From the NCBI RefSeq assembly GCF_002742685.1, contig NZ_PEDM01000006.1:37433-101432 (forward strand): 64,000 nt of DNA, in the 5' to 3' direction. Below the pieces are notes generated by a model. That model did not search any database and had not been told where the DNA came from. It saw nothing but the letters and a program-made list of their open reading frames with translations. Origin of the DNA: Anoxybacillus flavithermus (GTDB taxonomy: Bacteria; Bacillota; Bacilli; Bacillales; Anoxybacillaceae). Made by a program: the position numbers and the translations under genes. Shown here in pieces: positions 25,910 through 34,853 of this stretch. Within the stretch, counting starts at the first letter, position 1, and each line of letters starts with the position of its first letter.

Positions 25910-26587
25910 ATGAAACTGACTTACCACGGACATTCTATTGTGAAAATTGAAACGAATGGAAAAACGATTTTCATTGATCCTTTTATTACAGGAAATCCGC
26001 TAACAGATTTAAAAGCAGAGGACGTTCATGCCGATGTTATTTTATTAACACATGGTCATAATGATCATGTCGGTGATACAGTCTCATTAGCGAAAAAGAA
26101 CGATGCCCTCGTCATTGCTCCTTATGAATTAGCTACGTATTTGGGCTGGAAAGGTGTTCGGACTCATCCGATGCACATCGGTGGATCATTTACGTTTGAG
26201 TTCGGTAAAGTAAAATTGACGCAAGCGTTTCACGGCTCTAGCTATGTAGAAGAAGATGAAACGATTGTTTATACAGGAATGCCAAGCGGTATTTTATTTC
26301 ATGCCGAAGGAAAAACGATTTATCATGCCGGAGATACAGCGCTATTTTCTGATATGAAGCTCATCGGGGAAATGAATCATATTGATGTTGCCTTTTTACC
26401 AATTGGAGATAACTTTACAATGGGACCAGAGGATGCAGCGATTGCAGCGAAATGGTTAAAAGCGAAAATGGTTGTTCCTATTCATTACAATACATTCCCT
26501 ATCATTCAACAAGATCCGCGACGGTTCGTGGCGATGATCGAGGGTGTTGGTCGCGTCTTGCATGTTGGCGAAAGCATGGAACTGTGA
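25910..26587 (+). CDS. ytkL: UPF0173 metal-dependent hydrolase YtkL (metallo-beta-lactamase fold)
   Basis: Predicted 225-residue protein of the YtkL/UPF0173 family. The zinc motif [11 protein letters not shown] is around residues 46-56, with further ligands in [11 protein letters not shown] and near the C-terminus VPIHYNTFP. The start KLTYHGHS is invariant in the family, and the ATG follows AAGGAGAATG. The biochemical substrate is not established for the family. Confidence 0.92.
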   Translation: MKLTYHGHSIVKIETNGKTIFIDPFITGNPLTDLKAEDVHADVILLTHGHNDHVGDTVSLAKKNDALVIAPYELATYLGWKGVRTHPMHIGGSFTFEFGKVKLTQAFHGSSYVEEDETIVYTGMPSGILFHAEGKTIYHAGDTALFSDMKLIGEMNHIDVAFLPIGDNFTMGPEDAAIAAKWLKAKMVVPIHYNTFPIIQQDPRRFVAMIEGVGRVLHVGESMEL

Positions 26588-26596
26588 AAACGTTCA

Positions 26597-26625
26597 TTGA
26601 ATGCAGTCATGCACACCCTTATAAT
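26597..26625 (+). promoter_or_regulatory. Sigma-A promoter of ytoI
   Basis: TTGAAT (26597-26602), 17 bp, perfect TATAAT (26620-26625), close to the ytkL stop codon. Confidence 0.7.
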
Positions 26626-26660
26626 AAGAGTAAGAAACTGTCGAAAAAGGGTGGGGCAAC

Positions 26661-27971
26661 TTGACAATTACGAAGCACGAACAAATTTTGCAATATATTG
26701 AGAGCTTACCGGTCGGAGAAAAAATATCGGTTCGACAAATTGCGAAAGAAATGGGAGTAAGCGAAGGAACGGCTTATCGTGCCATTAAAGACGCTGAAAC
26801 AAAAGGGTACGTGAGCACAATTGAGCGTGTCGGCACGATTCGCATTGAACAAAAGAAGAAAGACAATATTGAAAAGTTAACGTATGCTGAAGTTGTCAAT
26901 ATTGTTGATGGGCAAGTGCTCGGTGGAAAAGAAGGGTTACATAAAACATTAAATAAATTTGTGATCGGCGCGATGAAGCTTGAAGCGATGATGCGTTATA
27001 CAGGTGCAGGGAATTTGTTGATCGTCGGGAACCGAACAAAAGCGCACGAATTAGCGCTTGAAGCCGGAGCGGGCGTGCTTATTACAGGCGGTTTTGACAC
27101 AGAAGAACATGTAAAAAAATTAGCGGATGAGCGGCAACTACCGATCATTTCGACAAGTTACGATACGTTTACGGTTGCGACCATGATTAATCGTGCCATT
27201 TATGACCAGCTAATTAAAAAAGAAATCGTGCTCGTTGAGGATATTTTAACACCATTCGAAAAAACAGCATATTTGTATGTGACAGACCGAATCGAGCGGT
27301 GGTATGAACTTAATCATGAAACGAAGCATAGCCGCTTTCCAGTCATTGATCAACAATTAAAAGTACAGGGAATCGTGACTGCAAAAGATGTGATGGGATA
27401 TGATCGTGACGTGCTCATTGAAAAAGTAATGACGAAACATCCGATTACGGTAAGTGGGAAAACGTCAGTCGCTTCCGCTTCACATATGATGGTGTGGGAA
27501 GGCATAGAAGTGTTGCCTGTAGTCGATGAATATCACCGACTTCAAGGGATTATTAGTCGTCAAGACGTATTAAAAGCGTTACAAATGGTCCAACGTCAGC
27601 CACAAGTTGGCGAGACCATTGATGACATTGTAACAACTCAGTTTTTAACTGAAACAGTTGATGGTGTTTTTCGCTGTAACATTACTCCGCAAATGACAAA
27701 TCATTTAGGAACATTATCATACGGTGTATTTACGACGATTGTAACCGAGGCCGCCACGCGTGCGCTTCGGTTACATAAACGAGGCGATTTAGTTGTGGAG
27801 AACGTTACTATTTACTTTATTAAACCTGTACAAATTGATAGCGTAATTGATATTAAACCGAAATTGTTAGAAATTGGACGTAAGTTTGGAAAAGTTGACG
27901 TTGAAGTGTTTAATGAGGGGACGCTTGTCGGAAAAGCGCTGATGATGTGTCAATTAATTGAACGACAATAG
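26661..27971 (+). CDS. ytoI: YtoI: HTH-DRTGG-CBS-hotdog protein
   Basis: Predicted 436-residue multidomain protein. The order is an N-terminal winged helix-turn-helix (residues 1-65, ISVRQIAKEMGVSEGTAYRAI), a DRTGG domain (about 70-185), a CBS pair (about 190-310, with VTAKDVMGYD and ISRQDVLKAL), and a C-terminal hotdog/thioesterase-like domain (about 320-436). CBS pairs bind adenosine nucleotides, DRTGG occurs in phosphotransacetylases, and hotdog folds bind acyl-CoA. A regulator sensing nucleotide and acyl-CoA is inferred. The TTG start follows AAAGGGTGGGG, with its own strong promoter. Confidence 0.88.
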   Translation: MTITKHEQILQYIESLPVGEKISVRQIAKEMGVSEGTAYRAIKDAETKGYVSTIERVGTIRIEQKKKDNIEKLTYAEVVNIVDGQVLGGKEGLHKTLNKFVIGAMKLEAMMRYTGAGNLLIVGNRTKAHELALEAGAGVLITGGFDTEEHVKKLADERQLPIISTSYDTFTVATMINRAIYDQLIKKEIVLVEDILTPFEKTAYLYVTDRIERWYELNHETKHSRFPVIDQQLKVQGIVTAKDVMGYDRDVLIEKVMTKHPITVSGKTSVASASHMMVWEGIEVLPVVDEYHRLQGIISRQDVLKALQMVQRQPQVGETIDDIVTTQFLTETVDGVFRCNITPQMTNHLGTLSYGVFTTIVTEAATRALRLHKRGDLVVENVTIYFIKPVQIDSVIDIKPKLLEIGRKFGKVDVEVFNEGTLVGKALMMCQLIERQ

Positions 27972-27991
27972 GCTGCGCACGGCAGCCTATT
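27967..27991. terminator. Bidirectional terminator between ytoI and ytpI
   Basis: AATAGGCTGC (27967-27976) pairs with GCAGCCTATT (27982-27991). Confidence 0.7.
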
Positions 27992-28286
27992 TCGTTTCTT
28001 CCGCTTCTTTTACAGCAAGCGGAAAATAATAGCGATGGGCGCGGTAACCTGCCCATATGCTTCCTGCACCGACAAGAAGAAACACAATGCCAACGATGAA
28101 AGATACCGTTGAACGATGAATGAAAAATTGATTGATCGCAAAGAAAAATACAAATGAGCCGAGCGCAATGCTTGATTTTGCGCTAATCCATTTTCGTTCC
28201 ATCGGTTTTCTACTGCGGAAATATTTTATTTTGTAATACAAATAAAACGAAAGTGAAAAAATGATAAGTATAACAAATATCGGCAT
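27987..28286 (-). CDS. ytpI: YtpI-like small membrane protein
   Basis: Predicted 99-residue membrane protein with three hydrophobic stretches (about residues 2-18, 41-58 and 63-82), resembling the YtpI family of Bacillaceae. The ATG at 28286 follows GGAGGACTGA at good spacing. Its location between ytoI and nrnA is as in B. subtilis. No function is known for the family. Confidence 0.82.
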   Translation of the reverse strand: MPIFVILIIFSLSFYLYYKIKYFRSRKPMERKWISAKSSIALGSFVFFFAINQFFIHRSTVSFIVGIVFLLVGAGSIWAGYRAHRYYFPLAVKEAEETK

Positions 28287-28324
28287 ATTCAGTCCTCCAA
28301 AAGAAAAAATTGTTGCGTGATTAT

Positions 28325-28352
28325 TTTACATCTTTTCGAATCATAATAAAAT
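28325..28352 (+). promoter_or_regulatory. Sigma-A promoter of nrnA
   Basis: TTTACA (28325-28330), 16 bp, TAAAAT (28347-28352). Confidence 0.55.
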
Positions 28353-28385
28353 ATGTTTTAATGGAGAAAAAAAGGGAGAAGCGCC

Positions 28386-29333
28386 ATGGAACAAAAAGTT
28401 TTGGAAATTATTAATCATATTCGGCAATTTGATACGATTATTATTCATCGGCACGTTCGACCAGATCCCGATGCGTACGGTTCGCAAGGGGGATTAGCAG
28501 AACTTATTCAAGCGTCATTTCCAGAAAAAAGAGTATATACGGTTGGAAAAGATGAGCCGTCGCTTGAATTTTTACGTAAAATGGATGTTATTCCGGATGA
28601 AATGTATAACGATGCGCTTGTGATCGTTTGCGATACAGCAAATGAAGAACGTGTATGCGATCAACGTTATAAGCTAGGGAAAAAAATTATTAAAATCGAC
28701 CATCATCCGAATGAAGATCCATACGGTGACATCTTATGGGTAGATACAAATGCAAGCTCCGTTAGCGAAATGATTTATGAGTTATACTTAATTGGAAAAG
28801 AACATGGTCTCATTCTAACGAAGGAAGCCGCTCGGCTCATTTACGCGGGCATTGTTGGAGATACCGGCCGTTTCCTTTTCCCAAGTACAAATCCGAAAAC
28901 ATTTAAATACGCAAGCGAACTAGTTGAATACGGGTTTTCGTTTGTCGATTTATATGATCAACTATATCGAACGAAATTATCGATTGCACATTTAAGCGGA
29001 TATGTGTTGCAAAATTTCGAGCTATCTGAACATGGAGTCGCTCATATTATATTAACAAAAGAGTTGTTAAAACAATATGATGCAACGCCATCGGAAGCTT
29101 CGCAACTCGTGAGTGTGCTTGGAAATATTGAAGGAATAAAAGCATGGGTGTTTTTTGTAGAAGAAGATGATCAAATTCGTGTCCGTCTTCGTTCAAGAGG
29201 GCCAATCGTTAATGAAGTGGCGAAAAAATATCATGGCGGTGGCCATCCATTGGCAGCAGGCGCGTCTATTTATTCGTGGGAGGAAATTGAACACGTATTG
29301 GCAGATTTAAACGAAGTGTGCAAGCAACAGTAG
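28386..29333 (+). CDS. nrnA: Bifunctional oligoribonuclease/PAP phosphatase NrnA
   Basis: Predicted 315-residue DHH-DHHA1 phosphoesterase. It has the metal motifs RHVRPDPDAYGSQ, VCDTAN, the DHH signature KIDHHPNEDPYGD, GIVGDTGRF, and the C-terminal substrate loop GGGHPLAAGAS. It degrades 2-5 nt RNA fragments to monomers and removes the 3' phosphate of pAp. The ATG follows GGGAGAAGCGCC. A perfect 12-bp hairpin closes the gene. Confidence 0.93.
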   Translation: MEQKVLEIINHIRQFDTIIIHRHVRPDPDAYGSQGGLAELIQASFPEKRVYTVGKDEPSLEFLRKMDVIPDEMYNDALVIVCDTANEERVCDQRYKLGKKIIKIDHHPNEDPYGDILWVDTNASSVSEMIYELYLIGKEHGLILTKEAARLIYAGIVGDTGRFLFPSTNPKTFKYASELVEYGFSFVDLYDQLYRTKLSIAHLSGYVLQNFELSEHGVAHIILTKELLKQYDATPSEASQLVSVLGNIEGIKAWVFFVEEDDQIRVRLRSRGPIVNEVAKKYHGGGHPLAAGASIYSWEEIEHVLADLNEVCKQQ

Positions 29334-29356
29334 GCTTCTTTCTACTGTTGCTTTAA
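29322..29356. terminator. Bidirectional terminator between nrnA and ytrI
   Basis: AAGCAACAGTAG (29322-29333) pairs perfectly with CTACTGTTGCTT (29342-29353). The arms encode the last codons of both convergent genes. Confidence 0.85.
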
Positions 29357-29842
29357 TTTTAGTTCGATAGATATATTGGTGAAAAATAAAATTGTTTCGA
29401 TATCGAGATGGTACGTCCGATTGTCGATGATGTACGTTTTATTTTCAATCGCTTTTTTTAATAACTCTTTACTTTTATATACTGTTTCGATATCTTTGGC
29501 AGTTATATGTTGGATATCTCTTTTTATATCCTCTTCAATGCGGAAGGTTGTGTACGTATCGATGCCGTACGATTGAGCATTGATCACTTTTACATCAATG
29601 GATTGAATTGTCAGTCGTTTTTTATTTTCTTTGTTTAGCTGGATGTAATCTTGTTGCCAAATGTTTAAATCATGTTTTAATTGAGCAATGATTTCTTGTT
29701 GAGTTTTGAGTTGACGCACTTGTTTTTCTTGTAAAATCCCAAAAATTTGTGTAAAAACGATCCAGCTGATAAGTGCTCCAATTGCCACTCCAGCGAAAAA
29801 ACGTTGCCATCCGGGATCGCGTGTGTACGGCGGAACTCTCAT
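29342..29842 (-). CDS. ytrI: Sporulation membrane protein YtrI
   Basis: Predicted 166-residue protein. A short basic N-terminus (MRVPPYTRDPGWQRF) is followed by one membrane segment (about residues 15-35) and then a coiled coil and soluble domain. YtrI with YtrH is needed for efficient sporulation in B. subtilis and is made in the mother cell. Its ATG overlaps the ytrH stop (ATGA). Confidence 0.85.
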   Translation of the reverse strand: MRVPPYTRDPGWQRFFAGVAIGALISWIVFTQIFGILQEKQVRQLKTQQEIIAQLKHDLNIWQQDYIQLNKENKKRLTIQSIDVKVINAQSYGIDTYTTFRIEEDIKRDIQHITAKDIETVYKSKELLKKAIENKTYIIDNRTYHLDIETILFFTNISIELKLKQQ

Positions 29843-30177
29843 GCGCCATGCTCCTGTGTAAACCAGCGAATAAATGTCATACCTGTTTGTGCCCCACCGG
29901 TTGCCGATAAAATGAGTAAAAATTGTTTAATGACATCGCGTGTTTCTCCTTGGAAAAATCCACGTTCAACGCTGTAAAACGTATCAAACGTCCCCCCAAT
30001 CGCTGCAATTAACGCCCAAATTTTTAAACTGCTTGCAAACCGATACATCATTGTCAGTGGAGGTTCACCAGACAAAAAAGCCCCGAATCCCCCGATGAGT
30101 GCTCCTCCAACTAACACGCCTAAAGCAATGAAATAGCTTTGAATAAAAGCAGGTAAAAACGCTGTTTTCATCTCCAT
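29839..30177 (-). CDS. ytrH: Sporulation membrane protein YtrH
   Basis: Predicted 112-residue membrane protein with hydrophobic segments near residues 10-35, 45-60 and 75-95, rich in glycine (GVLVGGALIGGFGAF). It is the upstream gene of the ytrH-ytrI pair. The ATG at 30177 lies 8 nt after AAGGAG; a GTG three codons upstream overlaps the ribosome site. Family knowledge (mother-cell expression, sporulation defect) gives the role. Confidence 0.85.
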   Translation of the reverse strand: MEMKTAFLPAFIQSYFIALGVLVGGALIGGFGAFLSGEPPLTMMYRFASSLKIWALIAAIGGTFDTFYSVERGFFQGETRDVIKQFLLILSATGGAQTGMTFIRWFTQEHGA

Positions 30178-30231
30178 CCTTCTCACTCCTTCTGTATACT
30201 ATGTATATGGGACAAACAAGTAAGGTATGTT

Positions 30232-30261
30232 TTGCTTTTCAGCTTTTACAGAGCATATAAT
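30232..30261 (+). promoter_or_regulatory. Sigma-A promoter of dnaE
   Basis: TTGCTT (30232-30237), 18 bp, perfect TATAAT (30256-30261); the gene starts 30 bp downstream. Confidence 0.6.
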
Positions 30262-30290
30262 AGAAAAAAATAGAAAAGGTGGGGGACACA

Positions 30291-33200
30291 TTGTCGTTTA
30301 TCCATCTACAAGTGAGAAGTGGCTATAGTTTATTAAGTAGCACAATTAAAATAGAAGAGCTCGTCACCCGTGCACGCGAGCTTCGATTTCCGGCGATCGC
30401 ATTAACGGATGAAAATGTGTTGTATGGTGTTATTCCGTTTTATGAGATGTGTCAAGTACATGGAATTAAGCCGATTATTGGTATGATAGCAACCGTCATT
30501 GATGAATATGGTCATACTGATCAGCTTGTGTTGCTAGCAAAAAATAACGACGGGTATCGTCAACTTGTCCATGTTGCTACAATTATTCAAATGAATAATG
30601 GAAAAGGCATTTCTTTATGTGATTTATCTCGTTATACGAGCGAATTAATTGGTATGACAAGTGGGATACATGGTCGTGTGGAACAGTATTTATTGAGCGG
30701 GGAAATCGTTCAAGCAGAAGAACTCGTTCAAACGTATGCTCAGTTGTTTCAACGCGGTGATTTTTATATAAACGTGCAACAACATGGCTTATTAGAACAG
30801 GCACAATTGTTGCCATTACTTTTTGCGCATAGTAAGCGGTGGAACGTTCCGCTCGTAGCAACAAACGATGTACGTTACGTATATAAAGAAGATGTGCTTG
30901 CGTGCGAATGTTTGCTTGCGATGAAACAAGGAAAAAAAATGACTGACTCGAACCGTCCACGCTTTTTAACGAATGAATACGATCTCAAAAGCGCTGACGA
31001 AATGATCTCATTATTCTCAATGTATCGCGAAGCTGTTGAGGAGACTGTGCGCATTTCCCAGCGATGTAATGTGACGTTTGATTATAAAAAGTGGTTTATG
31101 CCACGCTACCCTGTTCCTTTAGGGAAAACGGCTGATGAATATTTGCAAATGTGGTGTTGGGAGCAATTAACGAAACGTTTTCCTGACCGGCCAGAAGCAT
31201 ATGTTGCTCGGTTACAATATGAGTTGCAAATCATTCAGCAGATGAACTTTAGCGATTACTTTTTAATTGTTGCCGATTTTGTTCGTTTTGCACGTGAGCG
31301 AGGCATATTAACCGGACCGGGACGTGGATCAGCCGCAGGTTCGCTCGTTGCTTACATACTCGGTATTACGCAAGTAGACCCGTTGCAGTATGGGTTATTG
31401 TTTGAGCGTTTTTTAAATCCAGCTCGTCTATCTCTCCCGGATATTGATATCGATTTCCCTGATAATCGTCGTGAAGAAGTGATTCGTTATATTGAACAAA
31501 AATACGGAATCGATCACGTTGCACAAATTATCACGTTCGGGACTTTCGGGATGCGTTCTGCTATTCGTGAAGTTGGTCGTGTTTTTGATGTCGATGAACA
31601 CGAAATCCAACAAACACTAGCAACCGGAAGCTTTGATCGCACGCGACCATGGCATTACGTTGCACAACGAATTGAAGGTTTACCGAAGCATACGTCCGTT
31701 CATGCTGCTGGCATTGTAATTAGCCCACGTCCATTAACGGACATCGTTCCTCTTCAAAGTGGGCAAACGACAACATATGTGACGCAATATGCGATGGATG
31801 CGCTTGAACGACTAGGACTACTAAAATTTGATTTGCTTGCGCTTAAAAATTTAACGATGATCGAGCAAATGATTCAAAGTATTGCACAGCGTACGGGTCA
31901 CCGCTTGAGTTTCGAAAACATGCCAATTGATGATCAAAAAACGTATGTACTCTTAAGTCAAGGGGATACATTTGGTGTGTTTCAGCTTGAATCAGAAGGA
32001 ATGAAACGGGTATTGCGCGAATTACAACCGACAACGTTTGAAGATATTGTTGCAGTGAACGCTTTATTTCGTCCGGGACCGATGGAGCAAATTCCAACAT
32101 ATATTTCCCGTAAATATGGTCGTGAACCGATCCGTTACATGCATGATGATTTGCAATCGATTTTGCAGCCGACATATGGCGTCATCGTGTATCAAGAACA
32201 AATTATGAAAATTGCTGAACAAATGGCCAAGTTTTCGTTAGCTGAGGCAGATTTATTACGTCGAGCAATAAGTAAAAAAGACGTTAGACAAATGGAACAA
32301 GAGAAAAAGCATTTTGTTGAGGGATGCATACAAAATGGATACGATATCCATCTCGCAAACGACTTGTATGAACTGATCGTTCGTTTTGCTGGATATGGGT
32401 TTAACCGTAGTCACGCAGTAGCATATAGCTACATCGCATATATGCTTGCGTATATTAAAGCTCATTATCCGCTCGATTTTTATGCAACATTATTAACAAA
32501 CGTAAGTGGACAAAAAGAAAAAATGATGCAATGTGTATATGAACTTCGGAATAAAAAAATACGGCTACTTCCCCCTTCCATTGCGAGAAGTGAAGGGCAC
32601 TTTACCGTCGATGACAACGGCATTCGCTTTGGGTTGTTAGCCATTAAGCAAGTGAGCTCCGACTTTGTCAAACAAATCATCCAGGAGCGTCAAAAACGCC
32701 CCTTTTCCGATTTTTTTGATTTTGTTTCACGACTACGTATTGAGCCTTCACAAAAAAAGATTATTGAAGCACTTATTTTTTCTGGCAGCTTTGATGAATT
32801 TCAAATCGGGCGTGCCACCCTTTATGCGAGTATTGACGTCGCGATTGAGCATGCAGAGTTGATGAATCTCCCTCTTAATGTAAGACCAAAATACGTTCAT
32901 GCTGAACCGCTATCACTCATCGATCAACTGAAATATGAGAAGCAATGGCTCAACGTATACGTGTCCCCTCATCCTGTTGAATCATTTTCACATTTTTGCT
33001 CGATGTGGGGAGCAAAACGTATGTACGAATGGGAAATAGAAAAAGCGAATGTTGGCAAAGTGATCGCATACGTTGAGGAGGTGACGAAAAAGCGGACAAA
33101 AAAAGGGGAAGAAATGGCGTTTGTGACGATTTGTGATGATAGCGATGAATGGTATGCGATCGCATTTCCGACGATTTATAGTCGATTTCATTCTTTATTA

Positions 33201-33512
33201 CAACAAGGAAGCGTGTTGTACATGGAAGGGAAAATAGAGCAGCGACCAAATGGCTGGTATCTCATTGTACAACAAGTGAGGAAGCCGGTATGTGTTTACG
33301 TGAAAATTGATGAACAGCACGCGTCACCATCTGTATTAAAACAGTTAAAAGATGTATTAACCGCTCATCGCGGATATGCACCTGTTATTTTGTATTATGA
33401 AAAAGAACGAAAAAAAGTGCAGCTCTCCCATGAGTACGCAGTATCCCCAAACGATGAGAGCATTCGGCAATTGACAGCATTGCTTGGCGATGGGAATGTC
33501 GTTGTGAGATAA
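30291..33512 (+). CDS. dnaE: DNA polymerase III subunit alpha, DnaE type
   Basis: Predicted 1073-residue C-family polymerase. An N-terminal PHP domain (1-270) is followed by the catalytic core with GPGRGSAAGSLVAYILGI and the acidic motif PDIDIDFPD (about residues 380-390), then helix-hairpin-helix and a C-terminal OB domain (about 930-1060). In Firmicutes DnaE extends RNA primers before PolC takes over on the lagging strand. The start SFIHLQVRSGYSLL at TTG 30291 matches B. subtilis DnaE; a GTG four codons upstream is less likely. The PHP metal motif HxH reads HLQVR here, so PHP nuclease activity is probably lost. Confidence 0.93.
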   Translation: MSFIHLQVRSGYSLLSSTIKIEELVTRARELRFPAIALTDENVLYGVIPFYEMCQVHGIKPIIGMIATVIDEYGHTDQLVLLAKNNDGYRQLVHVATIIQMNNGKGISLCDLSRYTSELIGMTSGIHGRVEQYLLSGEIVQAEELVQTYAQLFQRGDFYINVQQHGLLEQAQLLPLLFAHSKRWNVPLVATNDVRYVYKEDVLACECLLAMKQGKKMTDSNRPRFLTNEYDLKSADEMISLFSMYREAVEETVRISQRCNVTFDYKKWFMPRYPVPLGKTADEYLQMWCWEQLTKRFPDRPEAYVARLQYELQIIQQMNFSDYFLIVADFVRFARERGILTGPGRGSAAGSLVAYILGITQVDPLQYGLLFERFLNPARLSLPDIDIDFPDNRREEVIRYIEQKYGIDHVAQIITFGTFGMRSAIREVGRVFDVDEHEIQQTLATGSFDRTRPWHYVAQRIEGLPKHTSVHAAGIVISPRPLTDIVPLQSGQTTTYVTQYAMDALERLGLLKFDLLALKNLTMIEQMIQSIAQRTGHRLSFENMPIDDQKTYVLLSQGDTFGVFQLESEGMKRVLRELQPTTFEDIVAVNALFRPGPMEQIPTYISRKYGREPIRYMHDDLQSILQPTYGVIVYQEQIMKIAEQMAKFSLAEADLLRRAISKKDVRQMEQEKKHFVEGCIQNGYDIHLANDLYELIVRFAGYGFNRSHAVAYSYIAYMLAYIKAHYPLDFYATLLTNVSGQKEKMMQCVYELRNKKIRLLPPSIARSEGHFTVDDNGIRFGLLAIKQVSSDFVKQIIQERQKRPFSDFFDFVSRLRIEPSQKKIIEALIFSGSFDEFQIGRATLYASIDVAIEHAELMNLPLNVRPKYVHAEPLSLIDQLKYEKQWLNVYVSPHPVESFSHFCSMWGAKRMYEWEIEKANVGKVIAYVEEVTKKRTKKGEEMAFVTICDDSDEWYAIAFPTIYSRFHSLLQQGSVLYMEGKIEQRPNGWYLIVQQVRKPVCVYVKIDEQHASPSVLKQLKDVLTAHRGYAPVILYYEKERKKVQLSHEYAVSPNDESIRQLTALLGDGNVVVR

Positions 33513-33560
33513 AAATGCTTTACTATTTCTCATTTTTATTATATTTTTATAGAAGTTAAG

Positions 33561-33571
33561 TGGTCAGACCA
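33561..33571. promoter_or_regulatory. GntR/FadR-type operator upstream of ytsJ
   Basis: TGGTCAGACCA is a perfect palindrome that fits the FadR-subfamily consensus TNGTNNNACNA. It lies 29 bp before the ytsJ start. The gene after ytsJ encodes a FadR-type regulator, so feedback control of the pair is inferred. Confidence 0.6.
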
Positions 33572-33599
33572 GTGGCTGCTTGTTAGGGAGGAATATGTC

Positions 33600-34853
33600 G
33601 TGTCGTTGTTTAAAGAAGCGCTCCATATGCATGAGCGTTATCAAGGAAAACTAGAAATAAAATCGAAAGTGCCGTTAAAAAATGCTTATGATTTAAGTTT
33701 AGCTTATTCTCCCGGTGTAGCAGAACCGTGCAAAGTTATTCATCATGAACCGAACAAAATATACGATTATACGTTAAAAGCGAATACAGTGGCTGTTGTA
33801 TCGAATGGAAGCGCAGTATTAGGACTTGGAAATATTGGAGCAGAAGCAGCGTTGCCAGTTATGGAAGGGAAGGCAGTCCTTTTTAAAAGTTTTGCTGGAG
33901 TTGATGCGTTTCCGATTTGTTTAAATACATCAGACGCGGAACAAATCATTCAAACAGTGAAGCTACTTGAGCCGACATTTGGTGGCATTAACTTAGAAGA
34001 TATTGCGGCTCCGCATTGTTTTATCATTGAAGAGCGCTTAAAGCAAGAACTAAACATTCCTGTTTTTCATGACGATCAACATGGAACAGCGATTGTAACC
34101 GTTGCTGGTTTAGTAAATGCATTAAAGTTAGTGAATAAAAAAATAGAAGACATTCGAGTTGTCATTAACGGGGCAGGGGCGGCAGGAATAGCGATTATTA
34201 AATTGCTTCGCTGTTATGGCGTTAAACATATGATCATGTGCGATTCCAAAGGGGCAATTTATGAAGGACGTCCGTACGGAATGAATGACATGAAGCAAGA
34301 CATTGCTCAGTGGACAAACCATGAGAGAAAGTCTGGATCGTTACGGGAAGTGATCGTTGGTGCCGATGTATTTATTGGTGTGTCGGTTGCAGGGGCATTG
34401 ACAGCTAGCATGATCGAAACGATGAATCGAGATGCAATTATTTTTGCGATGGCAAACCCGACGCCAGAAATTATGCCGGAAGAAGCATTGCAAGCAGGTG
34501 CCGCCGTTGTTGGCACAGGACGTTCTGATTATCCGAATCAAGTCAATAATGTTTTGGCATTTCCAGGTATTTTTAGAGGGGCGCTTGATGTGCGCGCAAA
34601 ACAAATTAATGAACAAATGAAAATAGCGGCCGTTGAAGCGATAGCACAGTTAATTGCAGAAGATGAGTTGCGTGCCGATTATGTGATTCCAGCTCCTTTC
34701 GATCCGCGTGTCGCTCCAGCAGTTGCTGCCGCAGTGGCAAAAGCGGCAATTGAAACAGGGGTTGCGCAAGTGATTGTTGATCCAAAAGAAGTAGAAAAGC
34801 GAACACGACAATTAGCTTTGATTGCAGGTGAGGACATCGATGACTACTTCTAA
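33600..34853 (+). CDS. ytsJ: Malic enzyme (YtsJ-like)
   Basis: Predicted 417-residue enzyme that decarboxylates malate to pyruvate with reduction of NAD(P). Visible are LAYSPGVAEPCK (the malic-enzyme tyrosine region, about residues 36-47), the catalytic GLGNIGAEAALPVMEGKAVLFK, DDQHGTAIV, and a Rossmann loop INGAGAAGIAI. It resembles B. subtilis YtsJ, the major NADP-dependent enzyme; the cofactor cannot be fixed from sequence. The GTG start follows AGGGAGGA. It overlaps the downstream regulator by 14 bp and has a FadR-like palindrome upstream. Confidence 0.92.
   Translation: MSLFKEALHMHERYQGKLEIKSKVPLKNAYDLSLAYSPGVAEPCKVIHHEPNKIYDYTLKANTVAVVSNGSAVLGLGNIGAEAALPVMEGKAVLFKSFAGVDAFPICLNTSDAEQIIQTVKLLEPTFGGINLEDIAAPHCFIIEERLKQELNIPVFHDDQHGTAIVTVAGLVNALKLVNKKIEDIRVVINGAGAAGIAIIKLLRCYGVKHMIMCDSKGAIYEGRPYGMNDMKQDIAQWTNHERKSGSLREVIVGADVFIGVSVAGALTASMIETMNRDAIIFAMANPTPEIMPEEALQAGAAVVGTGRSDYPNQVNNVLAFPGIFRGALDVRAKQINEQMKIAAVEAIAQLIAEDELRADYVIPAPFDPRVAPAVAAAVAKAAIETGVAQVIVDPKEVEKRTRQLALIAGEDIDDYF

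Noticed and set aside
30196..30203. CATAGTAT (- strand) as a sigma-E -10 for ytrH
   Set aside because: The implied transcription start would fall on the ytrH ribosome site, and no matching -35 was seen.
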